A stretch of 64,000 nucleotides of DNA, taken from Actinoplanes flavus (GTDB lineage: Bacteria > Actinomycetota > Actinomycetes > Mycobacteriales > Micromonosporaceae). The notes beneath the pieces are model-generated. The model was not told the origin of the DNA. It searched no databases and worked only from the letters and a program-made list of their open reading frames with translations. The position numbers were made by a program, and so were the translations under genes. Positions within the stretch are counted from its first letter, which is position 1; each line of letters opens with the position of its first letter. Positions 17,701-26,028 of this stretch are shown here, one piece after another. Where the stretch lies: positions 293,481 to 357,480 of the forward strand of contig NZ_JAGFNS010000004.1 in NCBI RefSeq assembly GCF_017592555.1. The letters are read 5' to 3'.

Positions 17701-17714
17701 CGAAAACGTTTTCG
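17701..17714. promoter_or_regulatory. LacI-family operator palindrome
   Basis: CGAAAACGTTTTCG is a perfect 14-bp palindrome in the divergent region between the metalloprotease (start 17571) and the MFS exporter (start 17792). Its shape is typical of LacI-family sites; it could control either gene. Confidence 0.6.
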
Positions 17715-17791
17715 GCAAGACGTGCGCGTGACCGGCGTTACTGAATCCCTCGAGCCGGAAGATCCGCGCAGCGGCGCGACTTGTCGCAGAA

Positions 17792-19024
17792 GTGCCTGTG
17801 ACCCCGCCTCGAAGCCGCTTCCGCATCGTTCTCGTACTCGGACTTCTCTCCGCGCTCGGGCCGCTGACCATCGACATGTACCTGCCGTCGCTTCCGGCCA
17901 TCACCGACGACCTGCACACCACCGCCGCCGCCGTGCAGCTCACCCTCACCGGCACCCTGGCCGGCCTGGCGTTCGGCCAGTTGCTGATCGGCCCGCTCTC
18001 TGACGCGTTCGGCCGCCGCCGCCCACTTCTCGCCGGCACCGCCGTGCACGTGATCTCGTCGGCGCTCTGCGTCGTCGCCCCCGGCGTGATCTCCCTCGGG
18101 ATCCTGCGGGTGCTCCAGGGCCTGGGCGCCGCCGCCGCGTCGGTGGTGGCGATGGCCATGGTGCGCGACCTGTTCTCCGAGCGTGACGCGGCGCGGATCT
18201 TCTCCCGGCTCATGCTGGTCATCGGCGTGGCCCCGGTGCTCGCGCCGACCATCGGCGGCCTGGTCCTGAACTGGACGTCGTGGCGCGGCGTGTTCGTGGT
18301 GCTGGCCCTCGCCGGTGTCGCGATCATGGCGGTGTCCGCGTGGGTGCTGCCGGAGACGCTGCCGGTCGCCAGGCGCCGCAACGAGGGGCTGATCGGCACG
18401 GCCCGCGACTACGGGCGGCTGCTCACCGACCGGGTGTACGTGGGGCTGATCCTGGTGGCGGGGCTCGCGTTCGCGGCGCTGTTCGCCTACGTGAGCGGGT
18501 CCTCGTACGTGTTCCAGGACGGCTACCACCTCAGCGAGCAGCAGTTCGCGCTGATCTTCGCGGGTGGCGCGATCGGCCTGATCGGGGCGACCCAGGTCAA
18601 CGTACGGCTGCTGCTGCGCTGGACACCGCAGCAGATCATGAGAGTCGCGCTGCTCGCCGGCGTCGGATTCGGCGCGGTGCTGGTGCTGACCGCGGTCACC
18701 GGGTTCGGTGGTCTGGCCGGCATTCTCGTCCCGCTCGGCCTGGTTCTCGCCATGGTCGGCCTGGCCATGCCGAACGCCCCGGCGCTGGCCCTGTCCCGGC
18801 ACGGTGAGGCGGCCGGCACGGCGGCCGCCCTGCTCGGCGCGGTCCAGTTCGGCGTGGGCGCGCTGGCCGCGCCGGTGGTCGGGCTGCTCGGCGCCGGCGC
18901 GGTCGCGATGGCCGTCGTCGTGGCCGGCGGGATGGTGGCCGCCACCGCGGTGTTCTTCCTGGTGGTGCGACCCCACCAGCTTCCGGTCACCGACCCGGAG
19001 CCGGTGGCGGCCCTGGTGCACTAG
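17792..19024 (+). CDS. Bcr/CflA-family MFS efflux transporter
   Basis: A 410-aa, 12-helix MFS protein with a GTG start. The N-terminal GPLTIDMYLPSLPAITDDL and the motif A loop GPLSDAFGRRRPLLAG are diagnostic for the Bcr/CflA (DHA1) drug exporters; motif C-like VIGVAPVLAPTIGG follows. It should expel hydrophobic drugs by proton antiport. Its stop at 19022-19024 abuts one copy of the dispersed repeat. A weaker in-frame start lies at the next GTG (17798). Confidence 0.9.
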   Translation: MPVTPPRSRFRIVLVLGLLSALGPLTIDMYLPSLPAITDDLHTTAAAVQLTLTGTLAGLAFGQLLIGPLSDAFGRRRPLLAGTAVHVISSALCVVAPGVISLGILRVLQGLGAAAASVVAMAMVRDLFSERDAARIFSRLMLVIGVAPVLAPTIGGLVLNWTSWRGVFVVLALAGVAIMAVSAWVLPETLPVARRRNEGLIGTARDYGRLLTDRVYVGLILVAGLAFAALFAYVSGSSYVFQDGYHLSEQQFALIFAGGAIGLIGATQVNVRLLLRWTPQQIMRVALLAGVGFGAVLVLTAVTGFGGLAGILVPLGLVLAMVGLAMPNAPALALSRHGEAAGTAAALLGAVQFGVGALAAPVVGLLGAGAVAMAVVVAGGMVAATAVFFLVVRPHQLPVTDPEPVAALVH

Positions 19025-19204
19025 AAATCCTTCGTGGCCGAGGTCCGCGTTCCGTTCCTTTCCTGGTACGCGTGTCCTCGTCCCGCGTTTTCAGGGCCGT
19101 CCCGTCCGGTCGGCGCGTGCTCGCTGCCCACTGCGGCCTGTGCCGCGCCCGCCGGGCTGAGATCGGTGCCCGGGCAGGCCGGCCGCCCGTCACCTCCGCA
19201 GGTG
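19021..19204 (-). repeat. dispersed repeat element, copy A (inverted)
   Basis: Read on the minus strand it contains GGGCACCGATCTCAGCCCGG, then GAGCACGCGCCGACCGGACG, then GGACCTCGGCCACGAAGGAT. The same ordered blocks occur in plus orientation at 19540-19695 and 57457-57620. Outer borders are uncertain; similarity to the 57-kb copy extends leftward to a CCGGCGGCA block. Confidence 0.75.
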
Positions 19205-19240
19205 CCGCCGGTTACGGTCGCCCGCATTCCGGCCAGGCCT

Positions 19241-19520
19241 GGCGCGAGTGGCGTGGTGGCCGAGATCAGCACTCCGGTTTCTTGGCGGGCACGACCGCAA
19301 GCAACCGCTTGGCGCGAGTGGCGTGGTGGCCGGGATCAGCACTCCGGTTGCTTGGCGGGCGCGACCGCAAGCAACCGCTTGGCGCGAGTGGCGTGGTGCC
19401 GGGATTGGCGTCGCGGTTGCCTGGGCGAGCACTACCGCAACCATCGGCCTGGCGCGAGTGGCGTGGTGGCCGGGATCAGCGCCCCGGTTGCCTGGCAGTC
19501 ACCACCCACCCGGCGCGAGG
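19241..19520. repeat. 70-bp hairpin-containing tandem repeat, four units
   Basis: GGCGCGAGTGGCGTGGTG begins at 19241, 19311, 19381 and 19451, exactly 70 bp apart. Unit 2 holds a perfect inverted repeat, CGGTTGCTTG and CAAGCAACCG around 13 bases; unit 1 has one mismatch, and units 3 and 4 are decayed. The array lies between two inverted copies of the dispersed element, in the convergent gap between the exporter and the mannanase. No gene was seen. Confidence 0.85.
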
Positions 19521-19539
19521 GGTGGCACGCGCGGGGTAT

Positions 19540-19695
19540 CCAACCGATCTACGCCCGGCGGGCGCGGCACGGGCCGGAGCGGGCAGTGAGCACGCGCCGA
19601 CCGGACGGGACGGGGTGGATGCGACGGGAGCGAGGAACACCCGTACCGGAAAAGGAGCCGGAACCGGGACGCGGACCTCGGCCACACCGGTTTTA
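19540..19695 (+). repeat. dispersed repeat element, copy B
   Basis: Contains CCGATCTACGCCCGGCGGGC, GAGCACGCGCCGACCGGACG and CGGACCTCGGCCACACCGG, aligning with copies A and C. It ends at the terminator of the downstream minus-strand gene. Confidence 0.75.
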
Positions 19696-19738
19696 CAGCG
19701 CCTGCCTCGGACGGGACGGCCGTCCGAGACAGGCGCTG
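19696..19738 (-). terminator. terminator of the GH5 gene
   Basis: Two 19-bp arms (CAGCGCCTGCCTCGGACGG and its complement with one mismatch) around a 5-base loop, ending 3 bp from the GH5 stop codon. Confidence 0.85.
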
Positions 19739-19740
19739 GA

Positions 19741-21723
19741 TCATTCGGCCCGGACGTGGTCGATGTCGACGGTGCCCGGGTTGATGTAGATCCACAGGAT
19801 CCGGACGTCGGCCAGCGCCGTGCTGTCACACGACATCGCGGACAGCAGGTCGATGGTCGCTGTCGTGGTCGAGTCCTGGTTGACCCAGGTGAAGTTCGAC
19901 TGGCACCAGGCGAGCCCGGAACCGGTCTGCACCGCGATCGCCGCGTTGGTGCCGGCCGTCGGGCTCGTCCGCAGGTCGTACTTGAGCGCGGTACGGGTGG
20001 ACAGGTCGATCGGCTCGGCGAAGGTGACGCCGAACCACCCGCCGTCGGCCGCGTTCACCCGCAGCCCGTGGGTGCCGTGCGTGGCGAACGCGGTGGTCTG
20101 CTCGACCGTGCCGCCGTTGGCCTGCCACGGCGCGGACGCCCACCCCTCGGTGCCGGTCTCGAACGAGGCGAGCACCGCCACCGCGGCCGGATCGGGTTTC
20201 ACGGTCACCGTCACGGTCGCCACGTTCGACGTGCGGCCGGCCTGGTCCTTGACCGTGTAGGAGACGGCCGCGCGTCCCACGTACCCCGGATCGGGGGTGA
20301 AGGTGAGGTCGCCGGAGGCGGCCGCCGCGAACGTCCCGCCGGGGACCGTCCGGGTCGTCTGGCGCTGCGGTGTGGCCGGATCCAGGTCGATGCTGGCCGG
20401 CTGCACCTTGGTGCGGTAGGCGATGTCGTTCGCGGCCGGCCGCAGCGTGACCGGGGTGTCGAACTCGGTCACCGCGGTGTCGTGGTCGGCGACCGGTGGC
20501 AGCGATCGCTGCCCTGACGCGATCTCGTGGGAGGCGTTGGTGATGGTCGTGCACACCGGGCTCGGGCAGTAGACGGTGAAGCCGTCGTAGTCCGGGTACA
20601 GGGTGCCGTCGTCCTGCGATCCGGACAGGATCCAATACAGGAAACCACTTCCACCGGTACGGGTGAAGTCGCTCATCCACTGCTGGTAGACGGGGTTGCG
20701 GGTGCTCTTGTTCTTCCAGCCGAACTCGCCGAGCATCGAGGCCTTGCCCAGTTCGCGGGCCGCCCGGTTGTGCCGGGTGATGTAGTCGGAGCCCCACTGC
20801 GCGGTGCGGTTGCCCCAGCCGTCCGGGTAGAGGTGGTACGACATCACGTCGATGGCCGGCAATCTGGTCAGCGCGATGGTGTCGATGCCCTCGCCGCAGT
20901 TGTCGATCCAGTCCGGGGCGTCCGGCCCGTCGCAGAAGAAGCCCTCGTCGCCCACGCTGGCCAGGTGCTTCGTGTCGATGCTCTTGATGTGCCGGGACAT
21001 CTCGTCGGCCCACGCGGTGATCGTCTGTGTGGTGCATCCGGTGCTCTGCGGGTAGACGCCCGAGCCCTTGCAGCGCGGCTCGTTGCCCAGCTCCCACGTC
21101 ATGATCGTCGGGTCGTCCCTGTACTTGACCCCGGTGATCGTGTTGACGCGGTTCAACACGTGATCGATGTAGTCGCGGTACCAGCCCTTGATGACGGGAT
21201 CCGTGTAGAAGTCGTCATGATATTGACCGCCGCGCCAGCGTACATATTGATCGATGCCGCCGAAGTCGGACCAGTTGTTGGTGAGCGGCAGCACGAGCTT
21301 GATGCCGTGGCGGCGGGCCGCGTCGATGACGTAGTCCAGCCGTTCGAGGCCGTTCGGGCCGTCGTTGAAGGCGGGCTTCTCGCCGTCCCAGTACTGGAAG
21401 TAGACGCCCTCGGGGGCCGGCGCCACCGAGTTGCTGCCGTCGGCGTTGCCGATCAGGCCGAACGCCCAGGTGCGCAGCACGGTGAAGTCGGCGGCCCGGG
21501 CGTCGGCGAACACGTCGTCGACCATCGCCCGGCTCTTGTAGAACAGGTAGTAGTTGTTCGTCCCGCCGAACCGGAACGACTTCCCGTTCAGCTCGAGCCG
21601 GTGGCCGTCCCGCACCACGAACCCGGCCGACGGCGATGGCGTTTCCGGCGCCGCGACGGCCGGTGCGGTCGCGGCGAGCGAACCGAGCACGGCCGCCAGC
21701 ACGGCGACGATGCGACTCCTCAT
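19741..21723 (-). CDS. secreted GH5 mannanase-like glycoside hydrolase
   Basis: A 660-aa protein from ATG 21723 (AGGAG upstream) with a Sec signal ending VAAP. The GH5 TIM barrel covers ~35-400: FRFGGTNNYYLFYKSRAMVDD, acid/base Glu215 in MTWELGNEPRCKG and nucleophile Glu333 in ASMLGEFGWK. This is closest to subfamily-7-type beta-mannanases. An Ig/cadherin-like beta domain (~408-500, PVADHDTAVTEF, DLTFTPDPGYVGRA) and a C-terminal jelly-roll binding module (~510-660) ending WIYINPGTVDIDHVRAE follow. It should cut mannan outside the cell. A degenerate CebR-type site lies 44 bp upstream. Confidence 0.88.
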   Translation of the reverse strand: MRSRIVAVLAAVLGSLAATAPAVAAPETPSPSAGFVVRDGHRLELNGKSFRFGGTNNYYLFYKSRAMVDDVFADARAADFTVLRTWAFGLIGNADGSNSVAPAPEGVYFQYWDGEKPAFNDGPNGLERLDYVIDAARRHGIKLVLPLTNNWSDFGGIDQYVRWRGGQYHDDFYTDPVIKGWYRDYIDHVLNRVNTITGVKYRDDPTIMTWELGNEPRCKGSGVYPQSTGCTTQTITAWADEMSRHIKSIDTKHLASVGDEGFFCDGPDAPDWIDNCGEGIDTIALTRLPAIDVMSYHLYPDGWGNRTAQWGSDYITRHNRAARELGKASMLGEFGWKNKSTRNPVYQQWMSDFTRTGGSGFLYWILSGSQDDGTLYPDYDGFTVYCPSPVCTTITNASHEIASGQRSLPPVADHDTAVTEFDTPVTLRPAANDIAYRTKVQPASIDLDPATPQRQTTRTVPGGTFAAAASGDLTFTPDPGYVGRAAVSYTVKDQAGRTSNVATVTVTVKPDPAAVAVLASFETGTEGWASAPWQANGGTVEQTTAFATHGTHGLRVNAADGGWFGVTFAEPIDLSTRTALKYDLRTSPTAGTNAAIAVQTGSGLAWCQSNFTWVNQDSTTTATIDLLSAMSCDSTALADVRILWIYINPGTVDIDHVRAE

Positions 21724-21766
21724 GCGCGTTCTCCTGGCTACATCGAGTGTGATCGATGTCACCGTA

Positions 21767-21780
21767 TGGCCGCGCTCCCA
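21767..21780. promoter_or_regulatory. degenerate CebR-type site
   Basis: TGGCCGCGCTCCCA matches 11 of 14 positions of TGGGAGCGCTCCCA, 44 bp upstream of the GH5 start. A working site is plausible given the gene's role but is not certain. Confidence 0.35.
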
Positions 21781-21859
21781 GCGGGTCAACCAGCAAAGTT
21801 AGCGAGTTTAAGAAACGCAGGATAGATGACGATCACGCAATTCGGCCAGAATCGGCACC

Positions 21860-23059
21860 ATGAGTGACCATGCCGCGACAGTGCAGGACTACGACCCGTT
21901 CACTCCCGAGGCGATGGCGAACCCCACCGGCTACCTGCGCCGGATCCAGACCGAAAGCCCGCTCGCCTGGCTGCCCCCGCTCGACGCCTACCTGCTCACC
22001 CGGTACGCCGACGTCAACGCGGCCCTGCGGGACAAACGCATGGACAGCGCCAACATGGCCCGCGCCCTCCAGCACGAGGAACTCGGCCCGGCCCGCCGTG
22101 CTGTCGAGATGTGGATGGGCCACACCGTTCCCGCCGACCACGTCCGCTTCCAGCAGCTGCTCAAGCGCTACTTCACCCCGGCGATGGTCGACCGCCTCCG
22201 GCCGCGGGTGCGCGAGTTCACCCACGAACTGCTCGACGCCGTCGCCGCGAAGGGCCAGATGGACGTGGTCCACGATCTGGCCTACCCGCTGCCCGCCAAC
22301 GTGATCGCCGAACTGCTCGGCATGCCGGTCAGCGACCGCGAGCAGCTCCAGGCCTGGTCCCGCGACCTCCTGCCGATCTTCGGCAACGGCGACCTGCAAC
22401 AACTGCGCGAGACGCAGCGCAGCATGCTCGAATTCCACGACTACCTGCGGGACCTCGCCGCCGACCGGCGCCGCGCGCCTCGCGAGGACGTGCTCAGCAT
22501 GTTCATGGCCGCCGAGGCCGAGGGCGTCCTCACCGAGGAGGAGGCGGTCGCCAACTGCGTCCTGCTGCTCTTCGCCGGCCACGAGACCACCGCCAACCTG
22601 ATCGCCAACGGGCTCCTGCTGCTCTTCGACCACCCGGACCAGTTCGACCGGCTCCGCCGGAATCCGGACCTGATGCCCTCCGCCGTCGAGGAGATGCTGC
22701 GCTGCGGCGGCCCGGCCGGCGTCATCGGCCGCATCACCAGGGAACCCGTCGAACTGGCCGGCCAGACCGTGCCGGCCGGGCAGCACATCTACCTCGCGCT
22801 GACGGCCGCCAACCGCGACCCCGCCGTCTTCGCGGACCCGGACGTCTTCGACATCACCCGCGAACGCAATCGGCACCTCTCCTTCGGCATGGGCACCTAT
22901 TACTGCCTGGGCGCTGCACTCGCCCGCATGGAGACCGACGAGTGCCTGCGGATCCTGCTCGACCGCTGCCCGGACCTGCGCCCCGCCTACCGGACCCCGG
23001 ACCGGCAACCGACCCCGCCGTTCGGTCACCGGCTCCTCTCCCTGCAGGTGGCCTTCTGA
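21860..23059 (+). CDS. cytochrome P450
   Basis: A 399-aa soluble class I P450. The I-helix oxygen-activation motif is LLFAGHETTANLIANG, the ExxR-like region precedes EMLRCGGPAGVIGRITREP, and the heme loop is LSFGMGTYYCLGAALARME with Cys349 as thiolate ligand. The usual His/Arg two residues before Cys is Tyr. No ferredoxin or reductase gene is adjacent. Substrate unknown; the family hydroxylates natural products or xenobiotics. Confidence 0.93.
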   Translation: MSDHAATVQDYDPFTPEAMANPTGYLRRIQTESPLAWLPPLDAYLLTRYADVNAALRDKRMDSANMARALQHEELGPARRAVEMWMGHTVPADHVRFQQLLKRYFTPAMVDRLRPRVREFTHELLDAVAAKGQMDVVHDLAYPLPANVIAELLGMPVSDREQLQAWSRDLLPIFGNGDLQQLRETQRSMLEFHDYLRDLAADRRRAPREDVLSMFMAAEAEGVLTEEEAVANCVLLLFAGHETTANLIANGLLLLFDHPDQFDRLRRNPDLMPSAVEEMLRCGGPAGVIGRITREPVELAGQTVPAGQHIYLALTAANRDPAVFADPDVFDITRERNRHLSFGMGTYYCLGAALARMETDECLRILLDRCPDLRPAYRTPDRQPTPPFGHRLLSLQVAF

Positions 23060-23128
23060 CCCGGTCTATCGAAGGCATATCGAAAATCGCATACGGCACC
23101 GCAACAGGCGTACGTCTTGAGTGGACAC

Positions 23129-24343
23129 ATGGATACTTCGAGACGTGGCATCGACCGGCGGCGCGTGATGACCTGGGCCGGTGTGGCGGCCGGCGCGCCG
23201 TTCGTGAGCACGGGATCCGCCCAGGCCGAACCCGCGGGGCGGATCCCGCCGGACACCCGGCCCGGCGGAGCCTACGACCGGTACGTGGCCGGGCTGGCCG
23301 CCGAGGGCAAATTCTCCGGTGTGGTGCTGCTGTCGTACCGGGGCCGGACCTTGCTGTCGCGCGCCTACGGTTGGGCCGACCAGGAACGGGGCATCCGCAA
23401 CCACGAGGGGACCGCGTTCAGCCTCAGTTCGGCGGGCAAGCCGTTCCATGCGGTGGCCATCCTGCAACTGGCGCAGCAGGGGCGGCTGCAACTCACCGAT
23501 CCGGTCGGCAAGCACCTGACCGGCTTCGCCGCGGACGTCGCCGAGAAGGTGCGCATCCACCACCTGCTGTCCGGCGCCTCCGGACTGGACATGCCGGCCG
23601 AGGAGGTGGACCGGGTCTTCGGCAGCCGTGACGAGGTGCGCCGCTACCACGAGCAGCGGGTCCGGCAGGCGAGGCTGGCCGGCGTACCGGGGGTGCCCGG
23701 CACCACCCACGCGGAGGCCGAGACCACCATTCCGGCGCTGATCGTGGAGGCGGTGAGCGGCCGGACCTACTGGGACTACGTCGAGGAGAACATCTTCCGG
23801 CGGTGCGGGATGACCGGGGCGGCGTTCCACACCCGGCCGCGGTGGCTGACCCGGGCCGACGTCGCCCATCCGTACATGCGGGTGGAGGGTGGGCGGGTGG
23901 TGGACGCCCTGCGCCATCTGGAACTCGGCAGCTCGTACCCCTATGTGGCCGGAAAGAACCCGGGCCGTGCCTTCATCGACGCCCCCGGTGACGGTGGCTT
24001 CGCCACCGCGCCGGATCTGGTCCGGTTCGCGCGGGGTCTCTACGACGGTACGGTGCTCGACCGGCCGTGGGCCGGCGTGTTCACCTCGGCGAAGATCCCG
24101 CACGGGCCGTCGTCGTTCGGGGCCTACGGGACGGTGATCGACATCCTCGGTGGCCAGCAGTCGTTGCAGCGGGCCGGCGGCAATCCGGGGGTCGGCGCCA
24201 ACTGGAGCATCTATCCGGACACCGGCTGGGTGGGCGTGATCCTCGTGAACCGCGACGCCGACGGTGTGTCGCTGATGGACCTCATCGCCGAGGAGACGCG
24301 GGCGATCACCGGTGTCGCGCCCGGCGGCGGTGCGGGCGGTTGA
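23129..24343 (+). CDS. exported beta-lactamase-fold serine hydrolase
   Basis: A 404-aa protein. I chose ATG 23129 over a TTG 12 bases upstream. A Tat-type signal opens it (SRRGIDRRRVMTWAGVAAGAP). The class C/esterase-like SxxK motif is FSLSSAGKPFHAVAILQL. The second motif, normally Y-x-N after PG, reads PGTTHAEAETTIPAL, so the catalytic Tyr is not where expected. The C-terminal GGNPGVGANWSIYPDTGWVGVILVN fits the H-x-G-type region. It may be an esterase or DD-peptidase relative, or have altered chemistry. Confidence 0.8.
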   Translation: MDTSRRGIDRRRVMTWAGVAAGAPFVSTGSAQAEPAGRIPPDTRPGGAYDRYVAGLAAEGKFSGVVLLSYRGRTLLSRAYGWADQERGIRNHEGTAFSLSSAGKPFHAVAILQLAQQGRLQLTDPVGKHLTGFAADVAEKVRIHHLLSGASGLDMPAEEVDRVFGSRDEVRRYHEQRVRQARLAGVPGVPGTTHAEAETTIPALIVEAVSGRTYWDYVEENIFRRCGMTGAAFHTRPRWLTRADVAHPYMRVEGGRVVDALRHLELGSSYPYVAGKNPGRAFIDAPGDGGFATAPDLVRFARGLYDGTVLDRPWAGVFTSAKIPHGPSSFGAYGTVIDILGGQQSLQRAGGNPGVGANWSIYPDTGWVGVILVNRDADGVSLMDLIAEETRAITGVAPGGGAGG

Positions 24344-24355
24344 GTTCACCGCGGC

Positions 24356-24429
24356 GGGGGGGGGGGGGGGGGGGGGGGGGCGCGCGGGGCCGGGGGGGGG
24401 GCCGGGCCCCCCCCCCCCCCCCCCCCCCC
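24356..24429. other. G25...C23 homopolymer inverted tract
   Basis: Twenty-five consecutive G, then a short GC-only spacer that includes a second run of ten G, then twenty-three consecutive C. It could fold into an extreme hairpin or quadruplex and act as terminator for the flanking convergent genes, or it could be an assembly or consensus artefact. It lies 12 bp after the serine hydrolase stop. Confidence 0.6.
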
Positions 24430-24435
24430 GCGACA

Positions 24436-24498
24436 CTACTTCTTCTTGCTCTTCTTACCCTTTTTATCCTTCTTGTCCTTCTTCTTGTCCTTCGCCAT
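24436..24498 (-). CDS. 20-residue lysine-rich miniprotein
   Basis: ATG 24498 to TAG 24436, with GGGAGG 5 bases upstream. The peptide is MAKDKKK followed by DKK and GKK repeats, ending SKKK: 13 of 20 residues are Lys, mostly AAG codons. It is too short for ordinary gene callers. The strong RBS, clean stop and sharp composition contrast with surrounding DNA argue for translation. It could bind nucleic acid or an acidic surface; function unknown. Confidence 0.55.
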   Translation of the reverse strand: MAKDKKKDKKDKKGKKSKKK

Positions 24499-24767
24499 GA
24501 CGCCTCCCATCCAGCGCAATGCTCACGGAAAGTGAGCGGTCCGACACTCGGTGAACCGGTTGCGAGACTAGGGGACAAGAGTGAACGGATTGTCCAGTGT
24601 CGAACCGGCGGTGGCGCCATGGGTGGCTGTGACCTGGGCTAATGGATGGCGAAAGCGTTGCTTTGAGATGTACGTCACACAAACGGAAGGTATACTCGGG
24701 TGACCGAAGCCTCAACCGGTGGGGGCCTTGACCCCAGCTTCACATCGGGGAGGCCAGTATCGCCCGG

Positions 24768-25676
24768 ATGGGGAACACGAGGACTATTCGTGCGATAACC
24801 GCGGCCGGCATGGCCGCGCTACTGGCCGCCTGTTCCACCGGCCTGACCCCGCCGGTCATGCCGTCCTCAGCGCCCGCCGCCCTCACCGCGTCGCCGGCGA
24901 GCGCCGCACCCACCCTCGAGTCCACCCGGTCGGCCCAGCGCGCACGCTACGGCATCCCCGACTTCGCGCCCGCCCCGGAACCGCAGCCCATCACCCTGCC
25001 GTCCGGTGACAAGGTGGAGTACCTGCGGCGCATCCCCACCACCCAGAAGGTCGCCTTCCTGACCATCGACGACGGCTACCTCAAACTGCCCGAGGGCCAG
25101 GAGCTGATCGCGGCCGCGGGCGTGCCGGTCACGCTCTTCCTGACGACCGACGCCGTCAAGGACGACCCCGGCTACTTCAAGCCCATGCTCGACGCCGGGG
25201 CCACCATCGAGGCGCACACCGTCACCCACGCCAGCCTGCGCGGCCGCTCCTACGACTTCCAGCGCCGCGAGATCTGCGGCTCGGCCGACCGGCTGGGCGC
25301 CTGGTTCGGAAAACGGCCGACCCTGTTCCGGCCGCCCTTCGGCAACAAGGACGGCACCACACTGCGGGCGGCCAAGGACTGCGGCATGACGGCCGCGTTC
25401 ATGTGGACCGAAACCGTGCACAAAGGCAAGGTCCGCTACCAGGAGGGCAAGCGCGTCCAGCCGGGCGACATCATCCTGATGCACTTCCGCGAGGCCTTCC
25501 GCGACGACTTCGTCTCCGCGCTCAAGGCCATCCACCGGGCGGGCCTCACCCCGGCCCTGCTCGAGGACTACATGCCGGCGGGGCCCGCGCAGTCCGCCTC
25601 CCCATCCGCGCCGCTCGGCGCCCCCATTCACCCTGTCCGGAAAGACCCGTTCCGGTACGGCAGTGAGCACCCGTAG
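24768..25676 (+). CDS. polysaccharide deacetylase lipoprotein (NodB domain)
   Basis: A 302-aa protein with lipoprotein signal ITAAGMAALLAAC (lipidated Cys22) and a Ser/Ala/Pro-rich linker. The NodB domain (~90-285) has motif 1 FLTIDDGYLKLP (metal-binding Asp), motif 2 EAHTVTHASL (two zinc His), motif 3 LFRPPFGNKDG and the late GDIILMHFRE (His). It should remove acetyl groups from peptidoglycan or an envelope polysaccharide, tethered outside the membrane. A candidate -10 (TATACT) lies near 24691. Leader 24499-24767 holds no other gene. Confidence 0.88.
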   Translation: MGNTRTIRAITAAGMAALLAACSTGLTPPVMPSSAPAALTASPASAAPTLESTRSAQRARYGIPDFAPAPEPQPITLPSGDKVEYLRRIPTTQKVAFLTIDDGYLKLPEGQELIAAAGVPVTLFLTTDAVKDDPGYFKPMLDAGATIEAHTVTHASLRGRSYDFQRREICGSADRLGAWFGKRPTLFRPPFGNKDGTTLRAAKDCGMTAAFMWTETVHKGKVRYQEGKRVQPGDIILMHFREAFRDDFVSALKAIHRAGLTPALLEDYMPAGPAQSASPSAPLGAPIHPVRKDPFRYGSEHP

Positions 25677-26028
25677 CACCTTCCCCGCCGACCGAGCTCG
25701 TTCCGCAACCCCCGCCGCGGGGTCTGGCCCGCTTCCTGCGGCGGCCCGCTGACGCGCCGATCCGATGGGCCCGGGCCACCACCGCACCGGCCGGATAACG
25801 CTGTGTGACAGCCGCAGGGGGCGCGGTTTCGTCCACTCAAATAGTGTTCGCCGGGTGCGGCCCAGTCGTGAACAATCGTGAACCCGGGGCGGAATATTGC
25901 CGTTACCAGAGATCTTTCGCCCGCACGGAGAGCGCGACTAAAAGCGGCCAGGACCCGACGGTTTCCAGCCGCATTTCCTTGATTCCGTAACCCTGTGGCA
26001 TCCGCCGTATAGAGTTTCGCCGCAGCTA
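25677..26028. other. intergenic, no gene recognised
   Basis: Between the deacetylase stop and the repeat-coding minus-strand frames I see no convincing reading frame, hairpin or motif. Base composition falls toward the right end (26000-26060), where AT-rich stretches such as CGAAAAAGAATCGG occur. Confidence 0.4.

Noticed and set aside
19241..19520. CRISPR-like array
   Set aside because: Units are contiguous 70-bp direct repeats without unique spacers, and no cas genes are in the window.
24660..24767. Cyclic-di-AMP (ydaO-type) or other riboswitch before the deacetylase
   Set aside because: The leader has a small GGGG-CCCC hairpin but none of the conserved ydaO core blocks I know.
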